A stretch of 64,000 nucleotides of DNA, taken from Amblyomma americanum (lineage: Eukaryota > Arthropoda > Arachnida > Ixodida > Ixodidae). Numbering within the stretch: the stretch's first letter is position 1; each line of letters starts with the position of its first letter. The position numbers were made by a program, and so were the translations under genes. This document shows positions 12,552 through 24,679 of this stretch, in pieces. A model generated the notes under the pieces. That model was given only the letters and a program-made list of their open reading frames with translations, was not told where the DNA came from and made no database searches. The stretch spans positions 180,887,478 through 180,951,477 of the forward strand of contig NC_135497.1 of the NCBI RefSeq assembly GCF_052857255.1. Reading direction: 5' to 3'.

Positions 12552-13609
12552 CAACACTTTAATTGCCTAAGTGTCTCCTAATTTCTTAATACTCCCGAAA
12601 ACTACAAGTAATTTATTTGCCGAAAGCTTGTAAGCAGTCTTAACAGGACATATCCCTCCGTTACAGGCATCTTTCAGACTGTTTAGATCGAAAAGAAAAA
12701 AGTGCTTCGGCTGTATTACATGTCCTACTTTTTTTCTTTCGCCTTGCAAATGTTATTTCAAATAGGAAGAAAGAACGTCACAACGACTCCCGATACCTAG
12801 TATATCTGTTGGCTCCCATAACTTCCAGTGCAATGGGCATTGACCGCGCCTTTTCATTTTTTTTCCCCTCCTCGCGCTTCGACTGAAGTTCACCAAGTCC
12901 GCTGCCAGATCCGCCGACGGCAGACGCAGAGGGGTCGAGCCCCGCGCCCGGTAAGAAACTCGGACTTCAAGTCCGCCTTGCCACGTGAGTTATGGAAAGC
13001 GCATTGATGTCAATTTAAAAGCAGGAAAAAACTGCGTTGCAATTCTGAGGCGCTAACGCTCAGCGCGATCGACCGCAGGCATGAGGCTTATAAGGTTCTG
13101 TAATATATAGCCTTGGAGACGGGCTCTGAAGTGCATTCTGATAATGGCCGCGTTGTAGGTTAAGTTGTACAGGACGCAGTTAAAACTTTCGATTTTCCTT
13201 CAGAGTTCTGGTTTGCATGTTAACGCAGCAGTACAGAAATTCTAGCGACTCCATTGGCGCTTGTGTGAACTACTGCGCGTGACGTAATATCTTGCGTGCC
13301 ATTTTGGCCATGTTGGTTTGAGTGAGCTGGCTTATTTAGTGGTCCGTGAGCTGAACCAGCATGACTAAGCCGAGCCAAGCAGGCTATTTATATCACCTCC
13401 AGTCTTTATAGCAGCGCCACGGATGACGTCACATGTCGCAGAAAATACAACGCCAACATCCTAGGCGCTTCTCTCGCCACCGCAGTGTGTTTAAACGCGC
13501 ATGAGAAGCAGTGAGTGTGGTAATATACCCAACTGCTATTTCTGCATGCGAATGGGCAACATATGAAGTCAATTACACCCCTTCTATTCACTCACCAGTT
13601 TCAGTGGCA
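12552..13609. other. Gene-free stretch
   Basis: Nothing coding or repetitive was recognised, apart from T- and A-rich simple sequence near 12720-12870. Confidence 0.45.
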
Positions 13610-15030
13610 CTGATATGTATATGTTCTCGGGAACAAGCTTAAGATAACGGGCTGTTATTGTGGGATCATGCCTAAAAAAAATACACAGTGACTGAAAAGC
13701 ATGAATCATGAGTATTTAGACAAAAGAAAACAAATAATAAAATATGAAAAAAAGAGCACACTAAAATTAGTAGAACAAAACTGAAAAGAGCATAAAGGCG
13801 CAATATCTAACAAGGCGAAACAGATTGCACTAATCCTAAAACTAGCTTTACCATTCATTCTTCAATAATTCTCTCAGCTTGCCTTTAGAACTAGCCGTAA
13901 AGATCTCCTCCAGCAGTTTAAGAGTAACCGGAACACAAGCGCAACGCCTGGCCGCACCAAATCACGTGTTTGAATGAGGAACAACGTAACGGTTATGGTT
14001 TATATGTTGTCTCGTCGGGGTAGTTTCCTGTTTAAACTTACTGTACCAATAATTCCTAAGGACAACTGTATCAATGAACAACGATTTGAAGTTTGGGAGC
14101 TCTAGTACACGGAAGATATTTGCAGCTGACAAAATGGGTGTGTTATAAGGAACGTTCTCAAGAATATTTTTTAAAATGCTGTCGATCCTGCATATCCAGC
14201 GATCCGAGCAAAATGCAAATATAGTAGTACCATATCTTAACAAACCATACGCCAAAGCATGTGCAATCGTTTTTTTTTTACAGATAAAGGCAGAAAACTT
14301 TTGATATTAAACAACCATGCCACTGACCTCAATTTAGAACAAACATTATAAGTGGTGATGCCATGTTAAGCTAATGTAGAAACGCTCCTAGATATTTAAC
14401 ACATTCCACATATTCAATAGGCGAACATTTACAAGAAACAGCTTGAAATATGTAAGTAAATAGGAATGTTAATAACAAGGTTTTTAGTGGAGAACGAAAA
14501 CAGACGAGCTGTTTTTTTTTTTTTTGGGGGGGGGGGGGGGGCGTTGACAGAAATTTTATTGTCAGCAAACCAGCGCATTGCATTGTAAATGTCATTTTGC
14601 AACAAACTAGAGACATTTTGTAGGAAAGATGCTTTGCCAGTAACACTGTGTCATCAACATATTGGAACATCTAAGGTTTGTAAATGGCCAAAGAGAAGCC
14701 ATTGACAAATATATTAAACTACAATGGAGGTAAAATTGACTCCTGAGGTACACCAGCATTCAGCGGCAACTTACAACTGAAAACGCCCTTATTATCGGTA
14801 GCGACCACTTGATAACGATTGCTGAGGTAGTTTTAGAGAATGTGGTAAAAATGCCCATGAAATCCCGACAAATACAGCTTGTTTAACAAGATCTGATGGC
14901 TCAGGGAGGCAAATGCTTTCGCTAAAGCTAAGAGAGCATACGGGAAAAGATGCTGATCAGACGCTGAAAACAGCTCATCCGAAAATTCCTCAAGAAGGGC
15001 GATAGTATCACGCCTGGCGATCATTCAGGA
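13610..15030 (-). pseudogene. CR1/L2-like LINE reverse transcriptase remnant
   Basis: On the minus strand the conserved blocks of a non-LTR reverse transcriptase appear in order but in broken frames. A motif-A-like block (ALAKAFASLSHQILLNKLYL) lies at about 14870-14950. The first catalytic Asp context is altered. A motif B block (AGVPQESILPPL) lies near 14730-14760, and the catalytic YVDD at 14661-14650 is intact. A C-terminal segment (GLLRYGTTIFAF...) lies at 14250-13960. A stop and a T14-G16 run (14512-14541) interrupt the frame. The 3' part is AT-rich and probably ends near 13610-13690. It is 5'-truncated near 15030. The clade is inferred from the order and wording of the motifs. Confidence 0.8.
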
Positions 15031-15840
15031 CAGAACATTTGTTAAAAAAAAAGATAAAAAAATTATCGCCCGATTTTTGCCCCATGAATTTCTGACAAAA
15101 ATAAAAACCAGAAAATGAAGGGCCCTAAGGATAATCACGTAGTTGTTCATACTCGATATTTTTTTCCAAGCCTGATCTCATTTGTAAATTTTCAGTTTTC
15201 CTCCTCAGTTCAAGACAGGCAGTTTCGAGCCACCCCCATTTCACAGCTAATAATTACGCTTACTGCTTGTTTTCCACACTGCGTCAAGAGCTAACCTCCA
15301 CAGGACAGAGACACTGTTCTAACACCGACATTTGTACTTACTCCATCTGTCGCCCGTACATCCGCATCTAAGTACTTGCACGCGCCATAACCAAGAGGAG
15401 TTCCCCACCTGAAACTGACTGATTAGGCTATACCATTCACGAGCTTAATTCGAGTTTGTCTTTTTTAGTTTCCGCTCATTCTCGTTTCTGGCAAGGACAT
15501 TGAAATAATTTGACTGCGACAAGCGAATTTACGTGTCATTCTGTACAATTCACTTTGCGTCTGTGTTTATATAAAAAGAAGGGAGGGGAGGAATATTGGC
15601 GATTTAACTTTGTTGCGATAGCACGGAAGGAAATGAATAGGTTTCGGAGGATACGTATAACCAGTACTCACAGAGTATAAAGGAACCTTTTGTTGCCTCA
15701 AGGATATCTTACACAAGTCGTGCACGCAGCAAAACCACTTACATCACTCACCTTCGGAAAGATTGCCTCCAGGTCTAACACGCTAAGCATGTTCGTAGTC
15801 ACTAGGGTTAGGTCCCACTTGTGCCAAAGTCGGCTTGAGT
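15031..15840. other. Gene-free stretch
   Basis: AT-rich, with no exon, RNA gene or repeat boundary recognised. Confidence 0.45.
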
Positions 15841-16270
15841 AGCAAGTGTAACAGGCTCACTGGCTCAGTGGACACCTCAATCGCGGTATGAGTAGGCAGT
15901 GGTGTCCACCAACGAATTGATGCTGTTATGCACCGTTCCTTTTCTCAAAACAAGAGGAAGATGTAGACTCCGTTGATTTTTTAGGAAAGGAGAGGCGCAT
16001 AACTGGCCCCCTGGTTCAGTGGACATCTCAATCGCGCTTTTGAGCTACGTGGCGGTAGTGACAGATGTGCGCTGCATGCGTTGGCATTGACAGCGTTGTG
16101 GAAGAAACGCGGCACTGACCGCCGGCGATCATTGGGTTCATCGGTGTCGGCGTTGACAACGTTGTAGATTCCGTTGATTTTTTTAGGAAAGGAAGGCGCA
16201 TAACTGGCTCACTGGGTCTGTGGATAGCTCAACCGCGCTTTGAGGTACGTGGCGGTGGTGTCCACCTGCA
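15841..16270. repeat. Three diverged units of a tandem-like repeat
   Basis: A core beginning GGCTCACTGGCTCAGTGGAC recurs at 15854, 16005 and 16205. The second and third units share a longer stretch (CCGTTGATTTTTTAGGAAAG, then GGCGCATAACTGG, and TACGTGGCGGT) and start at 15963 and 16166, a period of about 203 bp. Spacing is irregular, so this is a decayed tandem array rather than a clean satellite. Confidence 0.7.
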
Positions 16271-17739
16271 CACGCTCCGCAGCTGTTGCTCCTCAGGGTT
16301 CATGCAGACCCTAGACGCCTTTTTCGCTAGCGATCAACCTAGTGCTTTCGCACGAAGATATACCGGCGACCCGAATGTGCCGTGGTCAACAAACCTGCAG
16401 CTTGCAGGGTTGTAATCGCTTGGTTTTGCAGCTGCAAAGCAAGCTGGGTGGATAAAGCGTGTTGTAGCGGAGGGTGGGGGAGCGAAAGTTTCTAAACACC
16501 CCCCAGGGGCTCCCGTGCCTCGCCCTTTATTCAAGCTCTCCTGGTTTTGTCCCATACTTCAGAGTCCTCAACACGTGCCATTTGTTGGCTCGTGGCTTCT
16601 GTTAATAAGCACGAAAGAGCCACAGGAGACAGGTTGGCGGGACGAGCGCAGACTTTCAACTCATTTCATTGTCTTTAAGTAATAGCTTCTATAGGCAGTA
16701 ATTTGTTGCTAAAACGTGGTTTTATTTTGAGACGTATAACTTGAGGTTGGTCTTCCTGGTTCCGAGTTTTTGAAAATTCGGCGGTCTGTTTCGGTGTTTA
16801 TTTCAGAACGAAAGTTTCGTTTATTTTCGGCCAGTATTATTCACGACGAATGAATTACTGACTTTTTTCGGAGATTTAATGTGGCAGTATCTTGTGGTCA
16901 AAAGTCACCTATAGTCTATCTAAGCGTTTTGTCAGCATAAACAGTTTACTCACCAGTAATTAGTGTGCAAATGGTAGTACTTGGAGTTGTGCTTGTACAA
17001 GGAATTGCTATCGTCATTAAAAAAGTAATGCAAGTTAAATGAGATAGCCGGCAGACAATAACGCAAGGGGAAGTTTACTTCTAAGAACTAGGTTCACATG
17101 CTGTCTTAGGGTTGTCGCGCTTGGCTGAGCGCCCGCGTGATCTGCGTGTTGATGGCAGCGATGAAACTGCCGCTCAGTCGTCGCGGTCGCCAGAACTTTC
17201 GTGACGCCCATGCACGGTGTCGTGCCAGTGCTCCAAGCGGGCGATGATAGTGGACAGTGCTTAGCTGGCAGGCGGAGACGAGAGGAGGTGGGGCTTCCCG
17301 GTCTGCAGAGGCATGTAAGGCAGCAGAGCAATAGCTACTAAAATAGCACGGCTGAGCTGCTGATTCGACAATACCACCGTCGCATCACGCCCCTTGCTTC
17401 CCGGCGTGGTTCATTTTCAGCTTTGACTGAGTGTAACTGTTACTCGACAGCCAGCTAGCAGTGTCTTGCATGTCAAGAAAACTCGCCTTTTTCAGTTAAA
17501 ACCGAATATCGAAAACTGAATTCGGCACACTTTTGTTCGATTTGAACTGAAAAGTCAAACTCCTGAACATAACCCACTTTTTTTTTTCGCTAGGTATATT
17601 TTGTCCTGAAGTATTAAATTAGTTCTTCTCAAGACGAATTTCCTGTCCGGATGTGCGAATCTGAATGCGATGTTTTCAAATTATTTGGTTAAAATGCCCC
17701 TGCGCTAGGTCAGTGCTACACAGCCTCTGCATGCTCTTG
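16271..17739. other. Gene-free stretch
   Basis: No exon or known repeat was recognised. The minus-strand 98-codon frame at 17035-17331 has no visible domain. Confidence 0.45.
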
Positions 17740-18690
17740 CGCAGCACTGCGCGCATGCCTGCATTCGTCTGAACGGGAGCTTCCATTTGGGCGGCAACCT
17801 TCTCCTTCCGGCGCGAATGGCATGTGGGAACGCGAATCGTCCCAGCTCTTTCACGAGCAGTGGCTCTCCGCTTCCCGACAGAACGGCCGCGTTGCCGCAG
17901 GCATGAAAATCAAGGAGGAGTTGGTTGCCTGCCAGACATCAATAGCCGCGAAAGAAAAACAAACACGCTCCCGTTTACGGATCTCCATTCGAACGCCGTA
18001 TTTGCAAACGCGCGCGCAAATTGCCGCCAGCCGGAGCCGGCGCGCTCGTCGAGAGGCTCGTTTGTGGTCTTCGCCTCTGTCGCTGCTTCCGTTTTGCGCC
18101 GGTGTTCTCGCTCCGTGCTGGCTTCTTGCTCTGACCTCGCACAGAAGCCTCCACGGCCGGGCCCAGCGTCGTCGATCCGAGCGCGGGCATGCGACGTCAC
18201 GTTGTAGCCGACGAGGCCGGGCCGCCCGGCGGCAGCTCTCGAAGGCGCCGTTCGCAGCCATCTTTGCGCAGCGACGAGTCTTCCCGCGCGGCTTCACGGG
18301 CGGGCGGGGGTGGCCGCCCCGCGGATAGCATCTGTCTGTGGCACCCCTCCGAGGGGTGACCCCTGCGGCGACCCCCGGCCGAGTCCCCTCCTCGCCCCTC
18401 TCCGTGGAAAGCAAATGGCGCAGCCTGGCCTTTTTGGATTGCCAATCGGCTCATCGGCGAGGCCAGGCGGGACGCGGCCGCTTCCGGCTTCGCTTGACGC
18501 GTCCACATCCGGCCACGCCGTGCGCCGGCAGCAGCTCCTCCCGCGCGCTTTTGCAGCCCTTCCCGCCGGCGGGCTCGCCGAGTCTCTCGCGCGACGCGCT
18601 GGTGGGTCCCCCCTCCACCCCGCGGAAAGTAACGAGTTGCGACACCCTTGCCAGGTTTTTGTCCTCGCACTGCAGGCATCATATCGCTCA
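17740..18690. promoter_or_regulatory. CpG island with a possible minus-strand start
   Basis: Very high CpG density. On the minus strand an ATG at 18261-18259 sits in a YY1-like context (CAAAGATGGCTGCGAA), which is common at animal transcription starts. The frame from it is open to 17851 but has no recognised domain, and its length is explained by GC richness. Long frames on both strands through this island are mostly shadows. Confidence 0.4.
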
Positions 18691-20360
18691 CCGCAGCTTT
18701 CGTTCCGATTTTGTCTTTATTTTTGTGGCCAGCGAGCGCTGCACTGCAGACGAGGCACGGATGCTTGCTCCTTATCCACCAGGCCGCCGTGTCACGGTCG
18801 CGTACACGGAACGCCGTGGAACTCCTGAAAAGAAAGCAGAGACCTTTCAGAGCGATATCTGGCCCGTCCATGTCATGGCATACTTGTAATCCTAGGACAT
18901 GGCAGGCACGTAGCCAGGATGGCTTTTTTTTTTTCTAAAGGGGCCTAAGGTAATTTCTTATACGATGGGGGAGGGTGCTGGACGATGAAAGCCGAACAAG
19001 AGCACTGCTTAGAGGGGTGCCCTCCCTAGATAAGTGCCTGGCACATGGCACTAATTGTTTCCTGCGGAGGCAGTGAGAGTCATCGCTATATGCATGCAGT
19101 GCGTAACTAGTGCCACTGTACTTGAGATTCGAGCAATGTAACAAGGGTTGATGGGCTTAGGTCCCTACTTTGAGAGCAGGCTTGGCAGGCGAAGGGTACC
19201 CCTTTTTGTTTTCGCCTCTTGAAATAAGAATATAGTCGCGTGGCTATTTTCCCGCCAGTGAAATATTTTGTGTTCATAATGGCACATCCCTCGGTTACGC
19301 GAAATCCATTTCGCGTGCTTGTCCTTGTGCAAGACCAAGTTGCAATGAGGAAATGACAGCAACTCGAGCAGCCGAACCTTCGTGCTGCAAGGAGTTGTCA
19401 ACAGAAACAACGCACAAAGTACATGCAAGGGCACTAAGAAAATCGACAGATCGTCTCGTTAAGAATCCGCGAACGTGTTCCCAGGATCGACTTATGGTTG
19501 CTCGTCGACCGCGTTGAACCAAAACCATCGAGCGGCAGCATCGACAGCCAGGCGCTCTGGCAGGAAGGAGATGCGAGGGTCGCGGCCGTCGTCTCAGTTA
19601 CCGCGTCATGTACTCTTTCACCCTCCCTCCCTCCCACAAGCTGGAGACCCCTTCGCGCCCCGGCGATTGCGTCGGCGGTGGTGCTTCTCGCGAGTGGATG
19701 CTCGGCCTTACAGGCCGCACGCAACGCCCGTATCGCAGCCTTCGACACGGCTGCGCCCGCGATGGCGCCGGTATTTCGGTGAGCAGTCTCTCTACAGAGC
19801 TGTGTAATTATCTGTTTCTTATTTGTGCGTCGTAATAAGTTTCTTGAAAATGCTTGTCTGTTATCGAGGCGGTGAACTTCCTCGTTTAAATCTGAGTAAA
19901 GGTTCGGCTTTTCAGCGTTAATCAAAATGTAGTCATCAAGCCTGGATGTTCCCATCGACATATAAAATAAAATTTTAACAGCCCTAAATCCGACACTTCA
20001 TCTGTAGCCTTTATCGATGCTCTCTGCTACGGGTCTCTGTGCCTTCAAAAACGCGCAACAACCTCTTATGAAGCAGGTTTGGTTAAATATATTCGCGGGA
20101 CAGTGCAAATTTTAAACATAATTACAAATATCATCGTGAAGCGCGAGCAACGTAAGGAATCAACCAGCCTGTAAGGCTGCTGACACTGAAAGCATCTTAC
20201 GTTGCTACACAGCTCTTGAAAAGCAGGCTTCGTGGGAGTACAGTGAGCACTCCAATGACACTTATGATGAAGACCTGGCGCGTTTTTTAACACCGTAAAA
20301 GACAGGTGCTACAAAACAAAGAAGCCAACAGTCACTGAACTCAAGGAAAGCATAGGGGAT
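18691..20360. other. Gene-free stretch
   Basis: A GC-rich patch at 19490-19790 carries a 175-codon minus-strand frame (19961-19434) without recognised homology or splice evidence. The rest is unremarkable. Confidence 0.4.
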
Positions 20361-20760
20361 TTTTTTTTATATTCATTATGGGAAATTAGGTGTGTAATTG
20401 TTTTATGACGACAAACAATTCAACAGAAAGTAGATGAAAATACAACCACATGTCATCGGTGGGATCCGAACCCACGACCTGCGCATGTCTCGGTTCGGTT
20501 CTCTACCAAGTGAGCTACGGCGGCGGCTGCTCAAACTTCGTCGCCTGACCTTGAGAGTATTCACCAGCGCCACTCCAAACCATAGCGGCGTATGTGGAAC
20601 GACGTCCTGTCATGACGAAAGTGTCGCGAGGAACGTAATCGAGCGGGGGAGAGCGGAACATGTGCGAGAACCCTCTTATGCTGTACCTATGGCATCAAGC
20701 CTGCCAGAACCGAGACCCTCGCTAAGCTTCTGAGGACACAAGGGTAGGTAAGACAGACAG
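20361..20760 (-). repeat. Second type of tRNA-headed SINE
   Basis: Read on the minus strand, a tRNA-like segment begins GCCGCCGTAGCTCACTTGGT (A box) near 20527 and continues to a B box GGTTCGGATCC (20473-20463). It then has a non-tRNA tail (ACATGTGGTTGTATTTTCAT and on) ending near a T/A-rich tract at 20361. Sequence upstream of the head to about 20760 looks like part of the same composite repeat, but that limit is a guess. It differs from the Ruka-like family in head and tail. Confidence 0.65.
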
Positions 20761-20872
20761 ATGTGCATTACAATGCACGCGTGTTCTGAGATTACTTTAA
20801 GGCGGTATACGAGGGCAAACTGCTGGTAACTAGACCCGCATGCATAATAAATTTACACTTATTAACATTAAA

Positions 20873-21115
20873 GCCGCCGCGGTGGCTGAGTGGTTATGGC
20901 GCTCGGCTGCTGGCCCGAAAGACGCGGGTTCGATCCCGGCCGCGGCGGTGGAATTTCGATGGAGGCGAAATTCTAGAGGTCTGTGTGCTGTGCGATGTCA
21001 GTGCACGTTAAAGAACCCCAGGTGGTCTAAATTTCCGGAGCCCTCCACTCCGGCGTCTCTCATAGCCTGAGTCGCTTTGGGACGTTAAACCCCCATAAAC
21101 CAAACCATAAACCAA
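20873..21115 (+). repeat. Intact tRNA-headed SINE with perfect target duplication
   Basis: The best preserved Ruka-like copy. The tRNA-like head has an A box (GGTGGCTGAGTGG) and a good B box (GGTTCGATCCC), followed by the conserved body (TTTCGATGGAGGCGAAATTC, GTGCACGTTAAAGAACCCC, GAGTCGCTTTGGGACGTTAA) and a CCATAAACCAAA tail. It is flanked by a perfect 15-bp direct repeat, ACTTATTAACATTAA, at 20857-20871 and 21116-21130, which indicates a fairly recent retrotransposition. Confidence 0.93.
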
Positions 21116-21139
21116 ACTTATTAACATTAAGATCCATTA

Positions 21140-21620
21140 GCCATGATATGAATCAAATTGAGATGGAATCAATGTGAGATTGAAGCAGGAATGTATCGAT
21201 ATCGCATGTCATTTCCCTGAATATTACGCAATCGTGGGTGAACAAATGATTGTTGGAGAAAATGCAGGAAGGTAGGTCGGTAATGGAAATGAGGGAAAGG
21301 AGCGGGCCGAGCGTGTAACCTCGAGGAACGCCCAATTGCGGGACCGCGTTCGACTCCGAGGAGAGGTCGTTAGCTGAAACGAACCGTTATACACAGTTAT
21401 CATTTTTGGTGAAACCAGCGAACACACAGTCGACTAATGAATTACGATCAAGAATTGCCTGCACCGTATGAGTGAGGATGCAAGCTGGGGTTCTCATGAA
21501 TAGTTTTCGAAAGCCATGCTGAAGGCTCGAGAAGAGTTTGGTTCAAGGAAATTAGCGAGATGAGAAAAGATGTGTTCCAGAAGTTTCCCAAGGGATGCTG
21601 ATCCGAGATTATGGGTCGGT
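21140..21620 (-). pseudogene. LINE reverse transcriptase fragment with mutated active site
   Basis: The minus-strand frame 21335-21153 reads GVPRGYTLGPLLSLI, a reverse transcriptase motif B, followed by LFTHDCVIFRE where a LINE normally has LFADDCVI. Hence the first Asp of the catalytic Asp-Asp pair has been lost. Upstream (to about 21600) another frame retains a piece like the conserved QHGFR segment that precedes motif A in CR1/Jockey-like elements. Frames are broken, so the copy is dead. Confidence 0.72.
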
Positions 21621-22079
21621 GATTGAGTAGAGAATTCTTGTTACCCGATTTTTATATTCGAATCACTTCCATAACCTTGCATGCGGCAGGTTGCGAACCC
21701 TAGTCAAGCGACTGCTGGGAGAACTTTTTTTTATAGTATAATGGAACAATAAGCATTCGTATTCAGAAAATTTCCACTGATCCTTTCTACACCGTCAGGC
21801 TTTTCGATATTTTTTTTTAATTCGGCGGACTTTTCGCGGTATTTTTCAGAACGCAATTTTCGTATTTTTTCTTTCCTTATTTCCCGAAAATTGGCCTTGT
21901 TTAGGATTTTTCTCGCATTTCTGTTTGGGACGCATTAATTTTGAAAGTTGTGAGGGAATGGCCGGTTCCGTTGTAAGAATTAGGTCGAGAGTATTTGCAG
22001 AAAGCCCTGTATAGTTTAGTAGCTGCTTTTACAAGTTGAGCAGGGGCCTATGTGTCGCGCCGCGGACTATCCTTTGTAC

Positions 22080-22480
22080 AACACTGAGCTTTACCATAGA
22101 AATACCCCCCCCCCCCCCCCCTTTTCATTTCGAAATCTTTTCGGACGTCTTTTTTTCTAAAAAAAAAAATCATATGAATACGAAAAACAGACGAATTATT
22201 TACCAGTAACAGTATTCGTACCAAGTTGTCGAAAGAATTGTTCACGTGCGGTCACGGAAACGAGCTTATTTTCGGCACTACCGTATTTGTCCGCATAAGA
22301 ACGCACTCGCTTAATGAACGCACCCCTTACTCTAGTTGTCAAATAGCACAATTGTTCCGAATATTTTACGCGGCGTATTAAACGCACCCCCCCCCCCCCC
22401 AAATTTTCAGATTTTTCGAAAAAAAGTGTGTTTATTATGCTCGTAAATACAATAATAGCTGCGAACACGATCGCAAGTCT
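22080..22480. repeat. Repeat with poly-C blocks and GCACCCC motifs
   Basis: Contains C17 (22105-22121) and C14 (22387-22400), with recurring AACGCACCCC, TAAGAACGCACTCGC and CCGTATTTGTCCGCAT segments. This wording resembles a dispersed DNA-transposon-derived repeat seen in many animals, but the family is not assigned and the ends were not defined. Confidence 0.4.
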
Positions 22481-23002
22481 CGAGCCGCGAATTTATTGCA
22501 GTTAGGCCTCCGACGAGCCCCTCTGTCGTAGTGTATACGCGAGTCAAAATGCATGTCCAGCACAGGTCAGTGGTGAACTGTGAGGAATGAAAATAGAGCA
22601 AGCGATCAGTAGCAATTAATAGACAGCTAGTAAGCCTTGCATTTCGCCTTGAAACGCCGCGCAGATCCCCATCGCAAGCATAGATGGAGACAAAACAATG
22701 CATCAACCAGCTTTTTGTAACTCTTCACAGTTATGAGTTCAGATTCTCCCGTTTCATATTTATAGAGGCAGCGCTGTGGGAATGACGTCATAGGGTTTCC
22801 ATTTGCGCGCCATCCCTTCCTCGTTGTTTTTGTTTCTCACCTTTCTCTTTGCTTTCGAACGCATAGGGGGACAGCAGCTGAGTGGTAGCTTTGGTCGAGC
22901 GTAGCGCCCGCGTTGTCCTTTCAGCTCAGTGCCTGTTGTGGTGCGCTCACTAACTCTTTCAGCGGAACAAGCCCCGAATCATCACGCGTCCTTTGGTGTT
23001 CC
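22481..23002. other. Gene-free stretch
   Basis: No exon was recognised. A CRE-like TGACGTCA occurs at about 22782, beside an otherwise ordinary sequence. Confidence 0.4.
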
Positions 23003-23387
23003 CACTAAACAAATTCTCACCCTTAAGGGTGCAAATCAGCTGTCCCCAGACGAACACCCTTTTGGGTGCTAAGAAGGGTGCAAAGATCAGCACCCTTCAG
23101 GAAGGCTGCAAAGCATGAAAGTTTCGATGGCGCGCATCTATCCAAGGTTTTTGCTTCATGGGTGAATCAATGTGGAGCACCCTTCCAACATGCATTCGTA
23201 GAGGTGATATGGTGAAATAGTACCCTTTCATGAGGGTGCAACCATTACATCCTCTAAAGTATCACTAAGTGCGCCCTTCCTTAGGGGTGCTGACCTCTGC
23301 ACCCTTTTTTAGCACCGAACAATTGGAAAAGGGTGTTCGTCTGGGGACAGCTGATTTACACCCTAAAGGGTGAGAAATTGTGTAGTG
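23003..23387. mobile_element. Foldback TIR element rich in ACCCTT
   Basis: The left end CACTAAACAAATTCTCACCC and the reverse-complemented right end CACTACACAATTTCTCACCC begin an inverted repeat of about 100 bp. It continues through AAATCAGCTGTCCCCAGACG and AACACCCTTTT in both arms. ACCCTT or its complement recurs many times throughout. There is no coding capacity. The CACTA start suggests a CACTA-like non-autonomous element, but a 2- or 3-bp target duplication was not convincing. Confidence 0.75.
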
Positions 23388-23890
23388 TGTTAATGTGCAG
23401 ATGTGAGCAGGCTTGCCTATAGGACACTCGAACTGTGGAAGGCGCAGCAAAAGATTCAAAATTTTACTTCAAGCAGCGGTTTTCGCAGGTAATCACTGCG
23501 CTCAGGTGCTGCAGCACAGCTACGCGAACGATAGAAGCGCAATGCAGGCAGCAAACAATTAAGCAGCGACAAATTTTCACGCTGCTTGTCGCGCAGCATG
23601 CCGCTGCAGCGCTCTAGACAAGTCTTAAGTCGCGTAACCCATTATTTGTCGTGTGACATACTGTCGGGGAGAGGTGTGGCCCATTAACCAATGGGTCACG
23701 CTCTCTGTTAAACATCTCCCATGCACATGCACCAGGCGCTGAAACGCGCCAGGTTATGTGAATAACGCCATTTGTACGTGCATTGTCTGCCAGGCGCCGT
23801 CCCTCAGATCGACCTCTGTAATCATGGATGCGGTGCTCACACGGTGGCGCTGGTCCAGTGCTTTCTACTAGAAAGCAAATATCTGGACAG
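23388..23890. other. Gene-free stretch
   Basis: No exon or known repeat recognised. Confidence 0.4.
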
Positions 23891-24400
23891 CAGTAGGGGG
23901 GCAAATCAGCAATTATCGGTTAAGAAATAGGTTAAAGAAACAGAGAGAGCTCTGTGGGAAACAGGGATGCTGACGAAATCGGCACTGGGAACATACAGGA
24001 CCTTTAAACAGGAAATTGCCAAAGAAAATATCTATGGCAATTGTAGGGGAAGCTCTTTGTTGTTTGAGGCCAGGACGGGAGTTTTGCGGACTAAGACATA
24101 TAGAGTCAGGTACCATGAGATAGACACGTTGTGCGTTGCTTGCGGAGAGGAGGAGGAAACGGCTGAACACTTGATACTTTTCTGTGAAGGGCTCCACCCT
24201 GCAGTGGAAAGCAGCGGGGCTGATTTACCCAAGGCATTGGGGTTTAAGGACAGTGAAGGAAAAGTACATTTCAAGCGGGTAGATCTGATTGGTGGCTAAA
24301 ATCAGGAGAAGAGTAAAATTTCACAAGTCATAGCTAGGTGGCTTGAACCACCGTCCGATTTAAAGGGTTCAGCCGTATCCATCCATCCGTCGCACCCAAG
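23891..24400 (+). pseudogene. 3' end of a non-LTR retrotransposon
   Basis: The frame 23967-24299 encodes the C-terminal tail of a LINE polyprotein. It has the typical Cys/His cluster CVACGEEEETAEHLILFC near residues 57-74, preceded by a basic segment. The frame ends at 24299 and is followed by a short 3' untranslated region that carries GGTGGCTTGAACCACCG and finishes with CATCCATCCATCC, a common short-repeat tail. The upstream reverse transcriptase domain is missing, so it is 5'-truncated. Confidence 0.75.
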
Positions 24401-24679
24401 GTTCCCAAAAGTATACCCATGACCGCGCCAGTCCTGCCAGCACCGGGGGCACCGCGTCGCTGCACCGTATTGCCGGGTCACCCGGAGCTTGTGAAGCGCC
24501 GCCGCTTTTTCTGTCCGCGCAAAACACACATACAAGCAACGCTCCACTGCGCGCCCTCCAGACCACTGGTGTTGTGTTTGGACTTCAGACCGCAAAATGG
24601 AGGGCGCTCTTGATTCCCTCTTCGATATTTCGTCATATACACTGTCGCTGCTACTATGTACACACACTCTACCGGCTTC
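24401..24679. other. Gene-free spacer between LINE fragments
   Basis: Nothing recognised. Confidence 0.4.

Noticed and set aside
18197..18889. Overlapping 170-224 codon frames on both strands of the 18 kb CpG island
   Set aside because: Several long frames overlap on both strands here, as expected in very GC-rich DNA. None shows a domain.
19434..19961. 175-codon minus-strand frame with an Ala-rich centre
   Set aside because: No homology, no promoter-like start context and no splice sites. The GC-rich patch explains its length.
20463..20527. A functional tRNA gene
   Set aside because: A and B boxes are present, but the anticodon arm does not fold convincingly and the unit continues into a SINE tail.
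23030..23370. Telomere-like ACCCTT repeats
   Set aside because: The units are irregularly spaced and inverted about a centre. This fits a foldback element, not an interstitial telomere array.
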